From contig JAPFFF010000026.1 of NCBI GenBank assembly GCA_039105265.1, positions 124,001-188,000 of the forward strand: 64,000 bases of DNA, read 5' to 3'. The notes beneath the pieces are model-generated. The model was not told the DNA's origin, ran no database searches, and worked only from the letters and a program-made list of their open reading frames with translations. The translations under genes and the position numbers were made by a program. Positions 46,571 through 56,847 of this stretch are shown here, in pieces; position 1 is the stretch's first letter; each line of letters begins with the position of its first letter. This DNA is from Tritrichomonas musculus. Lineage: Eukaryota; Parabasalia; Tritrichomonadida; Tritrichomonadidae.

Positions 46571-46604
46571 ATCATTTTTTTTTCAATTTTTTTCTTCTAC
46601 AGAA

Positions 46605-47600
46605 ATGACACTAGCGAGAAAGCAAGCAAACATAAATGCTATTTCCACAGATGGTTCTTTAGTCCAAAGTGAATTTTCAAAAGAAGTTTCAGAATTCTAT
46701 AACATGGGATATGAAAGAAAAAAAGCAACAATTAAAAAAGACTTATTATCTAATAACTATGACCCCATTAAATATAAACTCAATCTTGAAACAAATACAA
46801 ATCTCATTCATGATATCTTTACTATTTTCCAATCTATGCCCAAATTAAATGATATCACACAAACAAAACCAGATGTGCCTATATTTGAACAAATAGAAGA
46901 GTTAAAAACAGATTCAGCAGAAATAAAAAAATTTATCCGGAAAGTTAATTATGATATGATAGGATACCATTGCAATCACAATACAATAAATGAAAAATGC
47001 GATAAAGTATACAGTAATGTAGTTGATATTTATAAATCAGAAGAGTACCAAAGCTATAAATCATTCTTGAATTATGCTTTGATGATAGCGATGAGTATTA
47101 TCAACAAAGATAAAGATGGGAGACCATATAATGTTTATCCAAGGGACCCAAGCTTATGTGATGAACCAGAAGATTTTTCATTTGGTTTCATAGACAAATT
47201 TAGTGTTAGGGAAGCATCTGATAATATTTTGATAATTAATGGAATGATAGCTAACAACAATGCACAAACTAATAAATCTTGTTCCAGATGTGATGCAGCA
47301 AGAAGGAAATATAAATATAGTCTATTCCAAATAGATAGAATGAGAGAAGAGCTAAAAGAACAACAAGAAATATAACAACAATACATAGAAACACCAGATG
47401 AAAACAAATATTATATGAAGTGGTTTCTACAAAAAAATTATCCATCAATAGATATATTCTTGTTAAAAGATGTACAAACAAAATACAAAGCAACATTTAA
47501 GATTAATCTAACATTTGATGAATTAAAGAAGAAAATAGAAGAAACAGGTTTGTTTTATATCTCAAATGTACACAGAACCATGTATGTAAATAGAAAATAA
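46605..47600 (+). pseudogene. Coiled-coil protein of B with in-frame TAA (256 + 61 codons of coding character)
   Basis: Starts MTLARKQANINAISTDGSLV. It is helical and charged with a possible zinc motif SCSRCDAARRKYKY near the TAA at 47373-47375. The same frame stays open after the TAA for 75 more codons (QQYIETPDENKYYMKWF...) to 47600, with Lys/Glu-rich coding character. This points to a nonsense mutation in one gene of ~331 codons, or less likely two genes. I do not recognise the family. The cassette is bracketed by two related hairpins. Confidence 0.6.
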
Positions 47601-47605
47601 ATATT

Positions 47606-47641
47606 GGGTGAATCATCAGGTGAAACTTCACCTGTTCACCC
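47606..47641. promoter_or_regulatory. GGTGAA/TTCACC hairpin after the coiled-coil gene
   Basis: GGGTGAATCATCAGGTGAA pairs with TTCACCTGTTCACCC around an AC loop. It uses the same words as the hairpin at 46535-46570, so the gene between them may be a mobile cassette or share a regulator with its neighbours. Confidence 0.6.
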
Positions 47642-47734
47642 ATAGTTGATTTCATCATTTTTTTGCTCCATTTTCTGTTCAGCTATAATTTTTATAGCGT
47701 GATAATTTTTTTAGCTTTTTTAATTTTATGTTAA

Positions 47735-50700
47735 ATGAGCTATCTTTTTGACATCTCAGTTGACCTCTATTCTACTGCAAAAACTGAAGCCAGAAAAGAA
47801 TACAAAGAAAGAATCAAAAATATTAAAGACAAACCAAAATTTAAAAAACAGATGAAGGAATTTATGCAAAAGGCAAATAAAGAAATATCATTTGAAATAG
47901 ACATTGGAGATAATGAAGATAAAAGATTAGCATTCACTGAAATGTTAAGGCAATTACACAAGAAGAATAAAAAGAATGTAGTGCTAAAAAGTGAATCATT
48001 AGATGGTGAAGATTATAAATGGTTTACTCTATCTAAAGCACGAAGCATCGATACAACAATAGGGCATATATCTGGTACAATAGATTTAAATGATGATTGT
48101 TCTGATAATAATCCATGGGTTGGTAATGTATTCATTCCAGCAAAATATCAATTACTATTCATCAAAAACAAAAGGAAAGGGAAACAAACAACATTCACAA
48201 TAGATAAGCAAGACAACAAAGGGAAATTATATGAATAAGAAATAGAAATAGATGAGGAATACAGAGAAAGTCCAGATGGTGGATTCTTTCCATATATTAA
48301 CTTATCTGATATAGACTTAACTAAATACCAAATATTCAAATCAGTGGAAAAAAATAACTACCAAGATAACTGTTTGGTTTATGCATGTATCCAATCAGGA
48401 GTGTTCACAAATGAAGAAATCAATCAGCTAAGATTCATGGTTAAAACAAGAATGGTACCAAATAATTTAATCTGTGATATAGCAAAATATTTTAAGTGCC
48501 ATTTCATTGTAAGACGGATAGATGAAAATTTTGATACGAGGCATCAACAGCAAATAAAAATAGATACAAGGAAAAAATCATGGGCTAAAGATTTTAACAG
48601 AACCGTCGACTTGTTATTATTCAAGAACCATTACATGATTAACAAACCTGTGGGAAATACAAAATTGATTACCATTCTGCGAAAGCTATTTAAAGATAAT
48701 ATGTTTAGAGAAATAAAAGCGTGTGAAATGAATATACTGGCAACAAATGAATACAATAGCCATTTAACAGATTATATGGATTTATCATATGACCCATCTC
48801 TTTGTTGTCAAAAGATAGATTCCACAGAGTTGAAAAAAGAAAGAGAGTGGTCAAAGATATACTATTCTGATTTTGAAACAGATACAACATTATCACCACA
48901 TAAACCATATTTGAATATTACTGTATTTAGAACAGGGAAATTAATTCATAAATTAATCTTCGAGGGAGACCAAATTGCAGATAGATTGTTGAAATCTCTA
49001 GATAATAATTCACTAACATACTTCCATAATTTAAAATATGATGCATGCTTCTTTATAAATACTCCTGGATGGGATGTACAGATAACAGAAAGGAGTGGTA
49101 CCATTTTACAGATAGTAATGACAAAATATAAAGAAATAGAAGGTACTGATAAGAAAACAAAGAAGACCAGAAAGATGACAATAATAGAGAAGAGATTAAC
49201 ATTCCGCAATAGTTATTCCATTATTCCTGCCGCATTAGCATCTTTCGCTAAAATGTTTCAGCTACCGGTCCACAAAGAAGTGATGGCATATAAATTGTAC
49301 ACAGAAAAAAATATAAAAAGAAAGAATGTATCCGCGCTTGAATTCCAACTACAATATTACATGGAGAATAAAGATAAGAAAACACTACAACAAATAAAAC
49401 AAGATTGGAAACAACTAATTGATAATGCACAATCTTGTGGAGCATACAGTGATTTAAATATTGATATAATGAAGTATGCTATTTATTACTGTAAACTAGA
49501 TTGTATAGTATTGATGAAGGGTGTTGAAAAATTTAATAGAGACTTGATAGAAGTATTTAAACAAACAAAGACAGATATGTTGGACGTACATAATTTCATT
49601 TCCATATCTTCCATTGGTTATTATTATGCATACAGATTTGGATGCTTTGATGATTGCTATCAGTTAAGTGGCAAGCCACAGAATTTTATCCAACGTTGCG
49701 TTAGTGGTGGAAGAACAATGACAGCTAATAATGAAAAGCAATATGTTGAAGAGAGATTGCAAGATTTTGATGCTGTATCTTTATATCCATCAGCAATGAG
49801 TATTATGTCTGGCGTGCCAAAAGGAATCCCAAAAGTAATTCCTCCTGATATATTAACAGAGGAGTTATTAGATTTTGACCAGTTCTTTGCAGAAATAAAT
49901 ATTAAGAAAATAAAATGCAAATCATCTAGTCCATATAAATTTGGACAAGTATTTAGTAGAAACGAACAGGGCTCAAAAATATTTACCAACAATCCAATAG
50001 ACCATTATTATATTGACAAGAGGGCTTTCATGGATTTGATGGAGTTTTATGATTTTGATTATGAGTTCATTCGAGGGTATTATTTTGATGAGGGATTTAA
50101 TAACAAGATTAATATCTTCATTGAGAAATTATTTAATCTTAGGAGGAAATATCAAGATGCTAATAATCCATTGCAACAAACTATTAAATTACTCTTGAAT
50201 TCCATCTATGGTAAATCTATATTAAAAGCAACTACGACAGAAACAAAATGTATTCCAAAAAATAAAGCCATCAAATATATTTGGAAGAATTATAATTACA
50301 TCACGGAGATAATAGAGAATAAGTCAATTGATAATGTATATGTTAAAAAAGTAAAGCCCATAAATAATCATTTCAATCTACCTCATTTTGGTGCTAGCGT
50401 TTTGTCATGGAGTAAGCATTTGATGAATAGAGTTATAAGTTCAGCAGAGCAGAATGGAATAGATATTTATTATACAGACACTGATTCCATTCATGTTAAA
50501 GAAAGTGATGTACCAAGGATTGCTGAGGTGTTTAAGAAAAAATATGGAAAAGAATTAATTGGCAAAAAGATGACACAGTTCCATTGCGATTTTGATTCAT
50601 TTAATGGTGCAGTTGGTGGGGTACATTCTAGAAAATTAATAGCACTTGGAAAGAAGAGCTATCTGGATATATTAGTTGATGAAAAAGGGAATGAAGGATT

Positions 50701-50905
50701 ACATGTGCGATGTAAAGGAATACCAAAACAATGTATTCTCAACAAAGCAAAACGAATGGGAATCACGGTTGAAGAGTTATATGAAAGAATGTACCAGGGA
50801 GAGGAAATAATTTTTAATCTTTTAGATGGTGCTAATTGTTTTAGAAAATCATCTTCGTATCAACAGATTAATCTGCCAGTATTTGAGAGAAAAATCAAAT
50901 TTTAA
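47735..50905 (+). pseudogene. polB: Protein-primed DNA polymerase B of Maverick B, with in-frame TAA
   Basis: The whole gene is homologous to PolB of A: Exo I SDFET, FHNLKYD, YCKLD, SGGRT, motif A DAVSLYPS, motif B LLLNSIYGK, motif C YYTDTDS, and KKSY. A TAA at 48236-48238 interrupts the frame in a conserved stretch (KLYE, stop, EIEIDEEYRE), where A has Glu; GAA to TAA is one change. No other break is seen. The B protein lacks the N-terminal LPGF module of A and starts at A's residue ~98, with a good TAAATG start. The DNCLVYA and LLLFKNHY pair of the putative protease-like segment is kept. It is probably inactive unless the stop is read through. Confidence 0.9.
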
Positions 50906-50923
50906 TATTTATTTCTACAACAA

Positions 50924-51103
50924 ATGGACAAAGAGGATTTTGAAAAATATTTACACGAAGCCCTCAGACAACGAGATGAACTTAGAAAAGAGAATGAAGG
51001 GTTGAAAGAAGAGATAAAAAATTTAAAGGATTTATTCATGAAATATTTATCATCTCTTGAAAGAAATAATTATGAATTTAGGGCTAGTGCAAATTTGCAC
51101 TGA
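50924..51103 (+). CDS. Small coiled-coil protein (59 aa)
   Basis: MDKEDFEKYLHEALRQRDEL is followed by further heptads (LRKENEGLKEEIKNL). It starts 18 bp after polB on the same strand and ends in TGA at 51101-51103. The coding character is clear from the amphipathic pattern. It resembles the coiled-coil leader of the HNH protein of A. It may be a dimerising partner for a neighbour; function unknown. Confidence 0.6.
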   Translation: MDKEDFEKYLHEALRQRDELRKENEGLKEEIKNLKDLFMKYLSSLERNNYEFRASANLH

Positions 51104-51194
51104 CCATCAGATTTTATTTTTTTTCCCATTTTTCCATTTTTCATTTTTTTTAGCGTTTTCTTTTTTTTTTTAATTTTTTAATTTCTTCAAAACA

Positions 51195-51944
51195 ATGGCT
51201 AACGCAACAACTAATACATCAATGATTGCTATCGTCGAAAAAATCAATGATGACTATGAATACATCCAATATAACGAAAAGCTACGTTTAATTCATTCTA
51301 TCAAAGATGACATGTACCAAATGCAATCGATTCTCACTGCTTGTAAATCCAATAAGAAAGTTAATGACTGGTTCCGAAATCAATCTTCTCAAGAGATTTT
51401 AAACGAAATGGAAGGTACGGGAATTCCCGTACCATCAAAGCGAATGGATTTAATACCAGGTTTACAAGGTTTTTATGTTCATCGATTATTAGTAAATCAT
51501 ATAGCGATGTGGGCTTCACCAAAATATGCAATTTATATAGCCCAACTTTTGGATACATATTTTGAAAAACAACGCGAAGAACTACAAAAAGTAATCAAAG
51601 AGCAGAAACCAAGGATGGTACCAAACGGTAAGCAAACCAATTACAAATACATGATATGGAAAGAAGATATAAATAAACCAGAATATATAAGATTACATTT
51701 AGTTAGGCGTAATACCAAGTCATTTTATGAATATACCAAAATCAAAAACAGTGATGCATGCTGGTATTTTAAATCTGATTTACCTATCGCAATGACACCA
51801 AATGAAGATATCAAAAAGCTTATCAAAAAGAATTTCGCAGGTGAGGAAGCAATTGCAAAAGGATGTAATATAGATATAAAAATTGATAAGCTCGAACAAT
51901 TAAAGGAATTGATTACAACATATTTTAATACATACCAAGCGTAA
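51195..51944 (+). CDS. KilA-N domain protein (249 aa)
   Basis: Residues ~20-110 match the KilA-N fold found in large DNA viruses and phages (KVNDWFRNQSSQEILNEM, GFYVHRLLVNHIAMWASPKY, AIYIAQLLDTYFE). The C-terminal half (YKYMIWKEDI, FYEYTKIKNSDACWY, LKELITTYF) looks like the extra domains that accompany KilA-N in viral proteins. Such proteins bind DNA and regulate or silence. It is absent from A and follows a T-rich leader. Intact frame. Confidence 0.85.
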   Translation: MANATTNTSMIAIVEKINDDYEYIQYNEKLRLIHSIKDDMYQMQSILTACKSNKKVNDWFRNQSSQEILNEMEGTGIPVPSKRMDLIPGLQGFYVHRLLVNHIAMWASPKYAIYIAQLLDTYFEKQREELQKVIKEQKPRMVPNGKQTNYKYMIWKEDINKPEYIRLHLVRRNTKSFYEYTKIKNSDACWYFKSDLPIAMTPNEDIKKLIKKNFAGEEAIAKGCNIDIKIDKLEQLKELITTYFNTYQA

Positions 51945-51973
51945 AAAAATATTTCACCATCTAGATATTTTTT

Positions 51974-52264
51974 TTATGCTTTGACCAATTGTGCTAACTT
52001 CTTTAATTCCTCTAGCTCAGCCTTCTTTCTTAACCTGTATTCTTTCTGTTGCTTACGTCTTGCTTCTAATCGTTCCTCTGGTGTATTGTATTTACTTTTT
52101 CTACCCCTCTTCTGTTTTTCAGGTGTTGGTTCAGTTTTGATTTCAGCTGGTGGCTCTCCCTCTAAAATATTTAACAAGTTCTCTTCTGATTTAGATTTGG
52201 ATAGTTTCTTTACGATGTCTGTTTTGTTGAATTGTGTAAGATCTAATTTATTAGTCATTTCCAT
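51974..52264 (-). CDS. bZIP-like small DNA-binding protein of B (96 aa)
   Basis: Homologue of the 135-aa protein of A: AT-hook-like KRGRKSKY, then EERLEARRKQQKEYRLRKKA and a short leucine heptad tail ELEELKKLAQL. It lacks the acidic tail of A. It converges with the KilA-N gene (29-bp gap). Confidence 0.75.
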   Translation of the reverse strand: MEMTNKLDLTQFNKTDIVKKLSKSKSEENLLNILEGEPPAEIKTEPTPEKQKRGRKSKYNTPEERLEARRKQQKEYRLRKKAELEELKKLAQLVKA

Positions 52265-52295
52265 TGAAGAAAAAAATTAAAATCTTCAAACAAAA

Positions 52296-52823
52296 CTACA
52301 AATTGACGGCATACTTTAAACATAGATGATATTTGTTAATTAATTCATTATATTCTCTATTGTATACTTGTTTGAAATCTGTGCATACCTCTCCATTATC
52401 ATTCACTATTTTAATATTTTCTATCTTTCTAATTGGATTTGCTTTACCTGCACAACATCCAATATCTTCATCAAGGCCTACCTCGACTGATTCTGCTTTT
52501 ATGATGGCTTTGATAATATTAGACAAAGCTGTAGCCGGTACGATGATACAATTTTTGGAAACCAGATTAGATAGCAAAGCCTTATCTTGATTCAACAATA
52601 TATTGGCATATGTCTCAAGGATGACATATTTAACATCTTTTGCCTCATCCTCTGGATTTTCATCTAGTTCAACATTTCTTGTAATAACAATTTCTTCTTT
52701 TCCATCATCTCTTTTGTTAATGATGATATTGTTATTGATATTGCTTGTTGACTGTGCAGCTGCCTGTGGTTCTAATGATAAATTAGCATTTATTCCTTGA
52801 TTATTTGCTCGTTTCTTAATCAT
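52296..52823 (-). CDS. Conserved Maverick protein of B (175 aa)
   Basis: Collinear homologue of the 176-aa protein of A, sharing INANxSLEPxAAxQSTSNIN, the LLNQDKALLSNL block and the KQVYNxEYNELxNxYHLCLKY tail. The leader read on the minus strand, TTTTTTTGGAAAGGAAATG, is the same as that of the next gene. Confidence 0.8.
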   Translation of the reverse strand: MIKKRANNQGINANLSLEPQAAAQSTSNINNNIIINKRDDGKEEIVITRNVELDENPEDEAKDVKYVILETYANILLNQDKALLSNLVSKNCIIVPATALSNIIKAIIKAESVEVGLDEDIGCCAGKANPIRKIENIKIVNDNGEVCTDFKQVYNREYNELINKYHLCLKYAVNL

Positions 52824-52847
52824 TTCCTTTCCAAAAAAATCTTTTAT

Positions 52848-53276
52848 TTAATAGATAATATTCTCTATTTTAACTTTATGTTGCGGGCCATATTCAATTC
52901 TTCCAGTATTTCTTTCATCAGCTCTTCCCTGTATCTCCCCTAAATTTTCTGGCTTATTTAAATATGGTGGAAGGGTTGGTGCTTTGGGAGCCTTATCTTT
53001 TTTTAAATAATATCCTCCATCTGTAATGCCTACCGGCGGTTCATGTAATGGTTTTGTTCTATGTTGATTACTTTTTGGTGGTCTCACAGGTTTATTTTCC
53101 ATATATTTTATTGGAGGTCTATTGTAATATGGATTAAATGTAACAGCATATGTATTGTCATTAGAAAAGATACCAAAATGATTAAATCCAACTGTATGTT
53201 CTGTCTTGGTTCCTTCATTAAACATTTCTCCTTCTGCTCCAATAATGGCTGAATTTGGATTTCTGTATTTATTCAT
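52848..53276 (-). CDS. Conserved proline-rich Maverick protein of B (142 aa)
   Basis: Homologue of the 142-aa protein of A at the same length: MNKYRNPNS, FGIFSNDNTYAVTFNP, NRPP, PPVGITDGGYYL and LPPYLNKPE. Leader TTTTTTTGGAAAGGAAATG again. Confidence 0.75.
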   Translation of the reverse strand: MNKYRNPNSAIIGAEGEMFNEGTKTEHTVGFNHFGIFSNDNTYAVTFNPYYNRPPIKYMENKPVRPPKSNQHRTKPLHEPPVGITDGGYYLKKDKAPKAPTLPPYLNKPENLGEIQGRADERNTGRIEYGPQHKVKIENIIY

Positions 53277-53304
53277 TTCCTTTCCAAAAAAAATTTAATT
53301 CCCT

Positions 53305-53757
53305 TTACTCTAGAACTAACTCCTGATGCTCTCCAATGAATAGGCTTGGGGATGTTAATTCATATTTAATTCTCAGCTGACTAATTAATTCTTTTGTTTT
53401 GCTGGAAGCCAACTCAATGGAATAATTGTAGAAATCATTTTCTTTATATTGTTGGGTTTCATTATTGCCATTAACAAAGAATTCATTCATCTTGTAATTC
53501 AATCGACGTCTAGAATTTGTGCTGAGTATTACATGTTCTATTTCATATTCCTTAATCTTGTCAGGATATATTCTCCATGTTGTTTTATCACTCTTGAGTG
53601 AAATATAAATGACCTTCGCTAAATAATTATTTCTTGATAGTTGGATAGGATATTTATCACATAGGATGGCAAAATTACATTCTTTGAAATCTTCTGGTTT
53701 ATCAGCTAGGGAGATAATGTTGTTGATATAATCATAGACTTTAAATTGCTCTTGCAT
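53305..53757 (-). CDS. Unknown Maverick B protein (150 aa)
   Basis: I do not recognise it. The start MQEQFKVYDY at 53755-53757 has a GAAATG context like its neighbours; a longer frame to 53799 would add only a hydrophobic stretch. Mixed alpha/beta, no membrane segment. Possibly a distant counterpart of the 152-aa protein of A by size and place in the cluster. Confidence 0.6.
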   Translation of the reverse strand: MQEQFKVYDYINNIISLADKPEDFKECNFAILCDKYPIQLSRNNYLAKVIYISLKSDKTTWRIYPDKIKEYEIEHVILSTNSRRRLNYKMNEFFVNGNNETQQYKENDFYNYSIELASSKTKELISQLRIKYELTSPSLFIGEHQELVLE

Positions 53758-53801
53758 TTCTGTAAAGATAAAATAATGAAAAAAATAATAACTTGACAAA
53801 A

Positions 53802-54407
53802 TTACTCCAGGCAGTATTGAAACTTAAAACAATGGATGTATATGGTGGTTTTCTTTCTATTAATGTCTCTTGTCATAATACATTTGTGTCCTCCTTTCAC
53901 TGTATTAATATGCATTATTCTATAAACTTCATCTGTTATCCTTTGATAAAATATGTCCTCCCCTGTCTCTTCATTATAGTAGTAATAATACTCCTTGTCA
54001 TTAAACTCCCTGCATTCTTTTGTCATTTGATAGTGAGTTATCATGATAGCATCATCTGGAATGTCATCAACAAATTCATATTTAACACCATTTCTTGACG
54101 ATGCATTTTTGTTATTATCACTCAATGTACACCATCTTAAATTTTTCAAATGGTAATCTGTTCTATCTTTGTTTATGTGGTCGATATATTTAAAATTATT
54201 TGGATTTGGAATGAACTGTTTTGCTATGATTTGATGCTTATTTATTTTATCACTATTTATGCAGACACTTGGATACCCATTGCTTTTGTTAATTCTTTCT
54301 GATACAACATAATGGTTATCCTTTCGACGAATAGTAAATGGGTACTGTGATAATATTTCATAATCTGGATAATCAGCAAGTGGTACAAATTCAATAGCTT
54401 GTTCCAT
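53802..54407 (-). CDS. NUMOD4/HNH endonuclease of B (201 aa)
   Basis: NUMOD4-like start (EFVPLADYPDYEILSQYPF), then the HNH core: H58 in KHQIIAKQFI, DHI (D76-H77), H86 in YHLKNLRW and DNNKN. Homologous to the HNH gene of A, but placed between the 150-aa gene and the capsid gene and on the other strand relative to PolB. No coiled-coil leader. Confidence 0.85.
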   Translation of the reverse strand: MEQAIEFVPLADYPDYEILSQYPFTIRRKDNHYVVSERINKSNGYPSVCINSDKINKHQIIAKQFIPNPNNFKYIDHINKDRTDYHLKNLRWCTLSDNNKNASSRNGVKYEFVDDIPDDAIMITHYQMTKECREFNDKEYYYYYNEETGEDIFYQRITDEVYRIMHINTVKGGHKCIMTRDINRKKTTIYIHCFKFQYCLE

Positions 54408-54444
54408 TTCAATAGAGATAAAAAAATTGTATTGGTAAAGATTT

Positions 54445-56134
54445 TTACTGAGGTGTAGTGAGGTCGTAATTCCCTAAGCGAACCAGTGGTGGCATACCAT
54501 TTGGCTGAACAAGAATAGATATTGATGAATCAAATAAGAGACAAATTAATGGCGGTGTTTGAACATTCTCTGCATATGTTCCTATGCCTGTATCTTGTGA
54601 TGCATTTATTTCAAAATTAATTGGAGACAAAGATGTAAGTCCTTGCTGATATGTATTATCTGTTTCTGTTGGAAGAGCAATAAAGAAGCTGCTCTTATCA
54701 TTAGAATATATACCAACTGATTGTCCATGTATTGGTAAATTATTAGCATCTCTTGGACAATTTGTTAAACTGTTAACTACTTCTTTGTTGAATCCACTTT
54801 GTTCACCATTCATGTTCATAGCATTTTGGCAATATTCTAAGAACTCTGGATATTCATTAGTGGTACCAAATGGTTTTGCAGGTATGTTTCCGTATCCTCC
54901 ACAGTTCAATTGAAAAGATTTAAATTGTGGATTTTTAAAATATGTGTGATGAGTATGCTTTTGTGGAAACAGACAAAATATGGCATCAACAAATCTTGGA
55001 GTGATAGTGCATGTAGATTTATCATTGGGATTCTTTAATTTATTTGTTGTTGTGTAAACAGAAAGTGTTTGAGTTGGAAATGTAAGTGGATGAGTTGGGT
55101 CAGCATATCTTTGAACAAGACTGGAATAAATATTATCTTCGATACCAAAACATGGAATAATAGATGAACACTCTGTAACGGAGTAATCAACAACTTGGAA
55201 AGTTTTTGATTGAGCTTTGAGCGATGTGAACTTCATTGAACATGTTGCTGCCTTACCTCCAGAATCAGTTGCTGTTGTTGTTATTCTACTTGTATCAACA
55301 ATATTTTCAAATTCTGTATACATTAAAATTTGTTCACCAATTGGTACAAACTCATTAGTAATACTTACCAAATTATATTTTGAATTAATATAATGTTCAT
55401 GTCCAAATGTAGCTCCTGGACTCATTGGACAGCATACCATTCCAGCACATGAAAAGAATAATCTGAGTTCTATCTTACCTGCGAATGCTGGGAGATATTT
55501 AATATTAGATAATGGTAAGAATCTTCTTAAATCTATCTTTAAATGAATTTTATATGTTTTTTCATTCCATTTTTCTCCAAAATCAACAATGAATCCTGTT
55601 CTGCTTCCTGATTTACCATTCCATATGTCTTTATGTCTGGCTTTAGAATATATGTCTGTTCTGCTTTAGAATATATGCTCTCTTTGTTGTTTCATTAGCG
55701 CAACAAGCTGTTAAAAATGATTCTTCACAACCAAAATTCTGAGTATAGATAGTGATACCATTAGCAACTATTTCATATTTCTCAACAGCATCTCTTGCGT
55801 CTTTAAATCCAAACCAAACTTTGTTAAATTGATATCCGTCTTTTACTAGTTTCTCAACTGTACTACCATCTGCTGTTTTAATTTTAACTTCCATATCTGC
55901 TCTAATGAATCCGTTATATATGTCAGCTGTATTATTTGTATTTGGAGATATGATTGCACTTGTATATGAACCACTTGGTACTGGAGGTGATGGAGAATAT
56001 GATGTTTGTGGACTAATTGTATATTGTTTATTGGTATCTGATAATGCTATACAATTATCAACAATATCAAAATAGCTAGCAATTTGTGTACATGCTTCAG
56101 CTGATGTTCTAAGTTCAATCTCGTTGTTCAACAT
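54445..56134 (-). pseudogene. Major capsid protein of B, frameshifted by a 23-bp duplication
   Basis: Homologous along its length to the capsid protein of A. The sequence GCTTTAGAATATATG occurs at 55640 and again at 55663, a 23-bp tandem duplication that shifts the frame after ANETTKRA and brings a stop at 55643-55645. Downstream the capsid sequence continues without stops (ARHKDIW, LRRFLPLSNIKYLPAFAGKI, SSIIPCFGI) to the conserved GNYDLTTPQ end. Everything else looks intact, so the duplication is the single visible lesion. Confidence 0.85.
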
Positions 56135-56152
56135 TTATAAAAAAATAAAATT

Positions 56153-56767
56153 TCAACACATATCCGAGAAAATATTATTACGTCTTCTACGAATAGACTG
56201 AGGCTGAATTTGAGGTGGTGGAGGAGCTGGTTCATCTGGTTCTTCTATTTCATTGGGCTCCTGGATATATTGTGGCTGGGTATACTGATAATATGGCTTT
56301 CTCATTTGTTTTTGCACCACTTCTTTAATCATCTTTTTTTGTTCTTTCTTAGCTCTTTCATTTTTGAATTCTTCTCCTAATAATTTTAACTGATTTAATA
56401 TCTCGATATTTATTGTTGGGTCGTTGGCAAAGCCAACTTCACTGCGCGAATAAATTTGAGGAGATTGCGCTTGTGATTTTGTTCTAGTGATTTTTTTAGG
56501 GAGAGGTTTTGTTGGCTGAACAACAACTGGTGATTCATCTGACCGCTCTACTGTTGGTTCTTCTTCTTGTGGCTCAGAAGTTGGCTCAGCTGAGGATTGC
56601 TTGGATATTGGTTCATTAGCTGGCTTTGTTAATGGTTCCTTGCGAGGCCTAACTATATATTTTCCTTCTGTTTTGGTAGGGAACACTTCATATTCTTCAT
56701 CATCTCTACCATTTAACCATTTTTGTATCACTTGTAATCTTTTGCTTTGAGGCACTCTTTTGCTCAT
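56153..56767 (-). CDS. Conserved Maverick protein of B (204 aa)
   Basis: Same length and order of blocks as the 204-aa protein of A: SKRLQVIQKWLNGRDDEEYE, KYIVRPRKEP, INIEILNQLKLLGEEFK, KKEQKKMIKEVVQKQ. The middle is Pro/Glu/Ser-rich and divergent. Start at TAAATG. Confidence 0.75.
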   Translation of the reverse strand: MSKRVPQSKRLQVIQKWLNGRDDEEYEVFPTKTEGKYIVRPRKEPLTKPANEPISKQSSAEPTSEPQEEEPTVERSDESPVVVQPTKPLPKKITRTKSQAQSPQIYSRSEVGFANDPTINIEILNQLKLLGEEFKNERAKKEQKKMIKEVVQKQMRKPYYQYTQPQYIQEPNEIEEPDEPAPPPPQIQPQSIRRRRNNIFSDMC

Positions 56768-56847
56768 TTATGAGCTTTAAAAAAATGTTTATATTTGCTT
56801 GCTATTACATGAATTTGTTTGAGTTTTATTGGAGTTTTTGGGAATTT

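Larger units (their letters stand above)
45891..46604. other. Non-coding interval of B with hairpin and repeat array
   Basis: After the 243-aa gene come a GC-rich hairpin CTCCCGCAGGGAG (about 46007-46019), AT-rich sequence, the eight-unit repeat array (46293-46455) and a GGTGAA/TTCACC hairpin (46535-46570). A frame at 45995-46264 crosses the hairpin and has no support as a gene. The interval may be a control or origin region. Confidence 0.5.

Noticed and set aside
47373-48238. Reassigned genetic code (TAA as Gln) as in some other excavate-type protists
   Set aside because: Intact genes here end in TAA (for example EF2), and the residue opposite the PolB TAA in A is Glu, so nonsense mutation is simpler.
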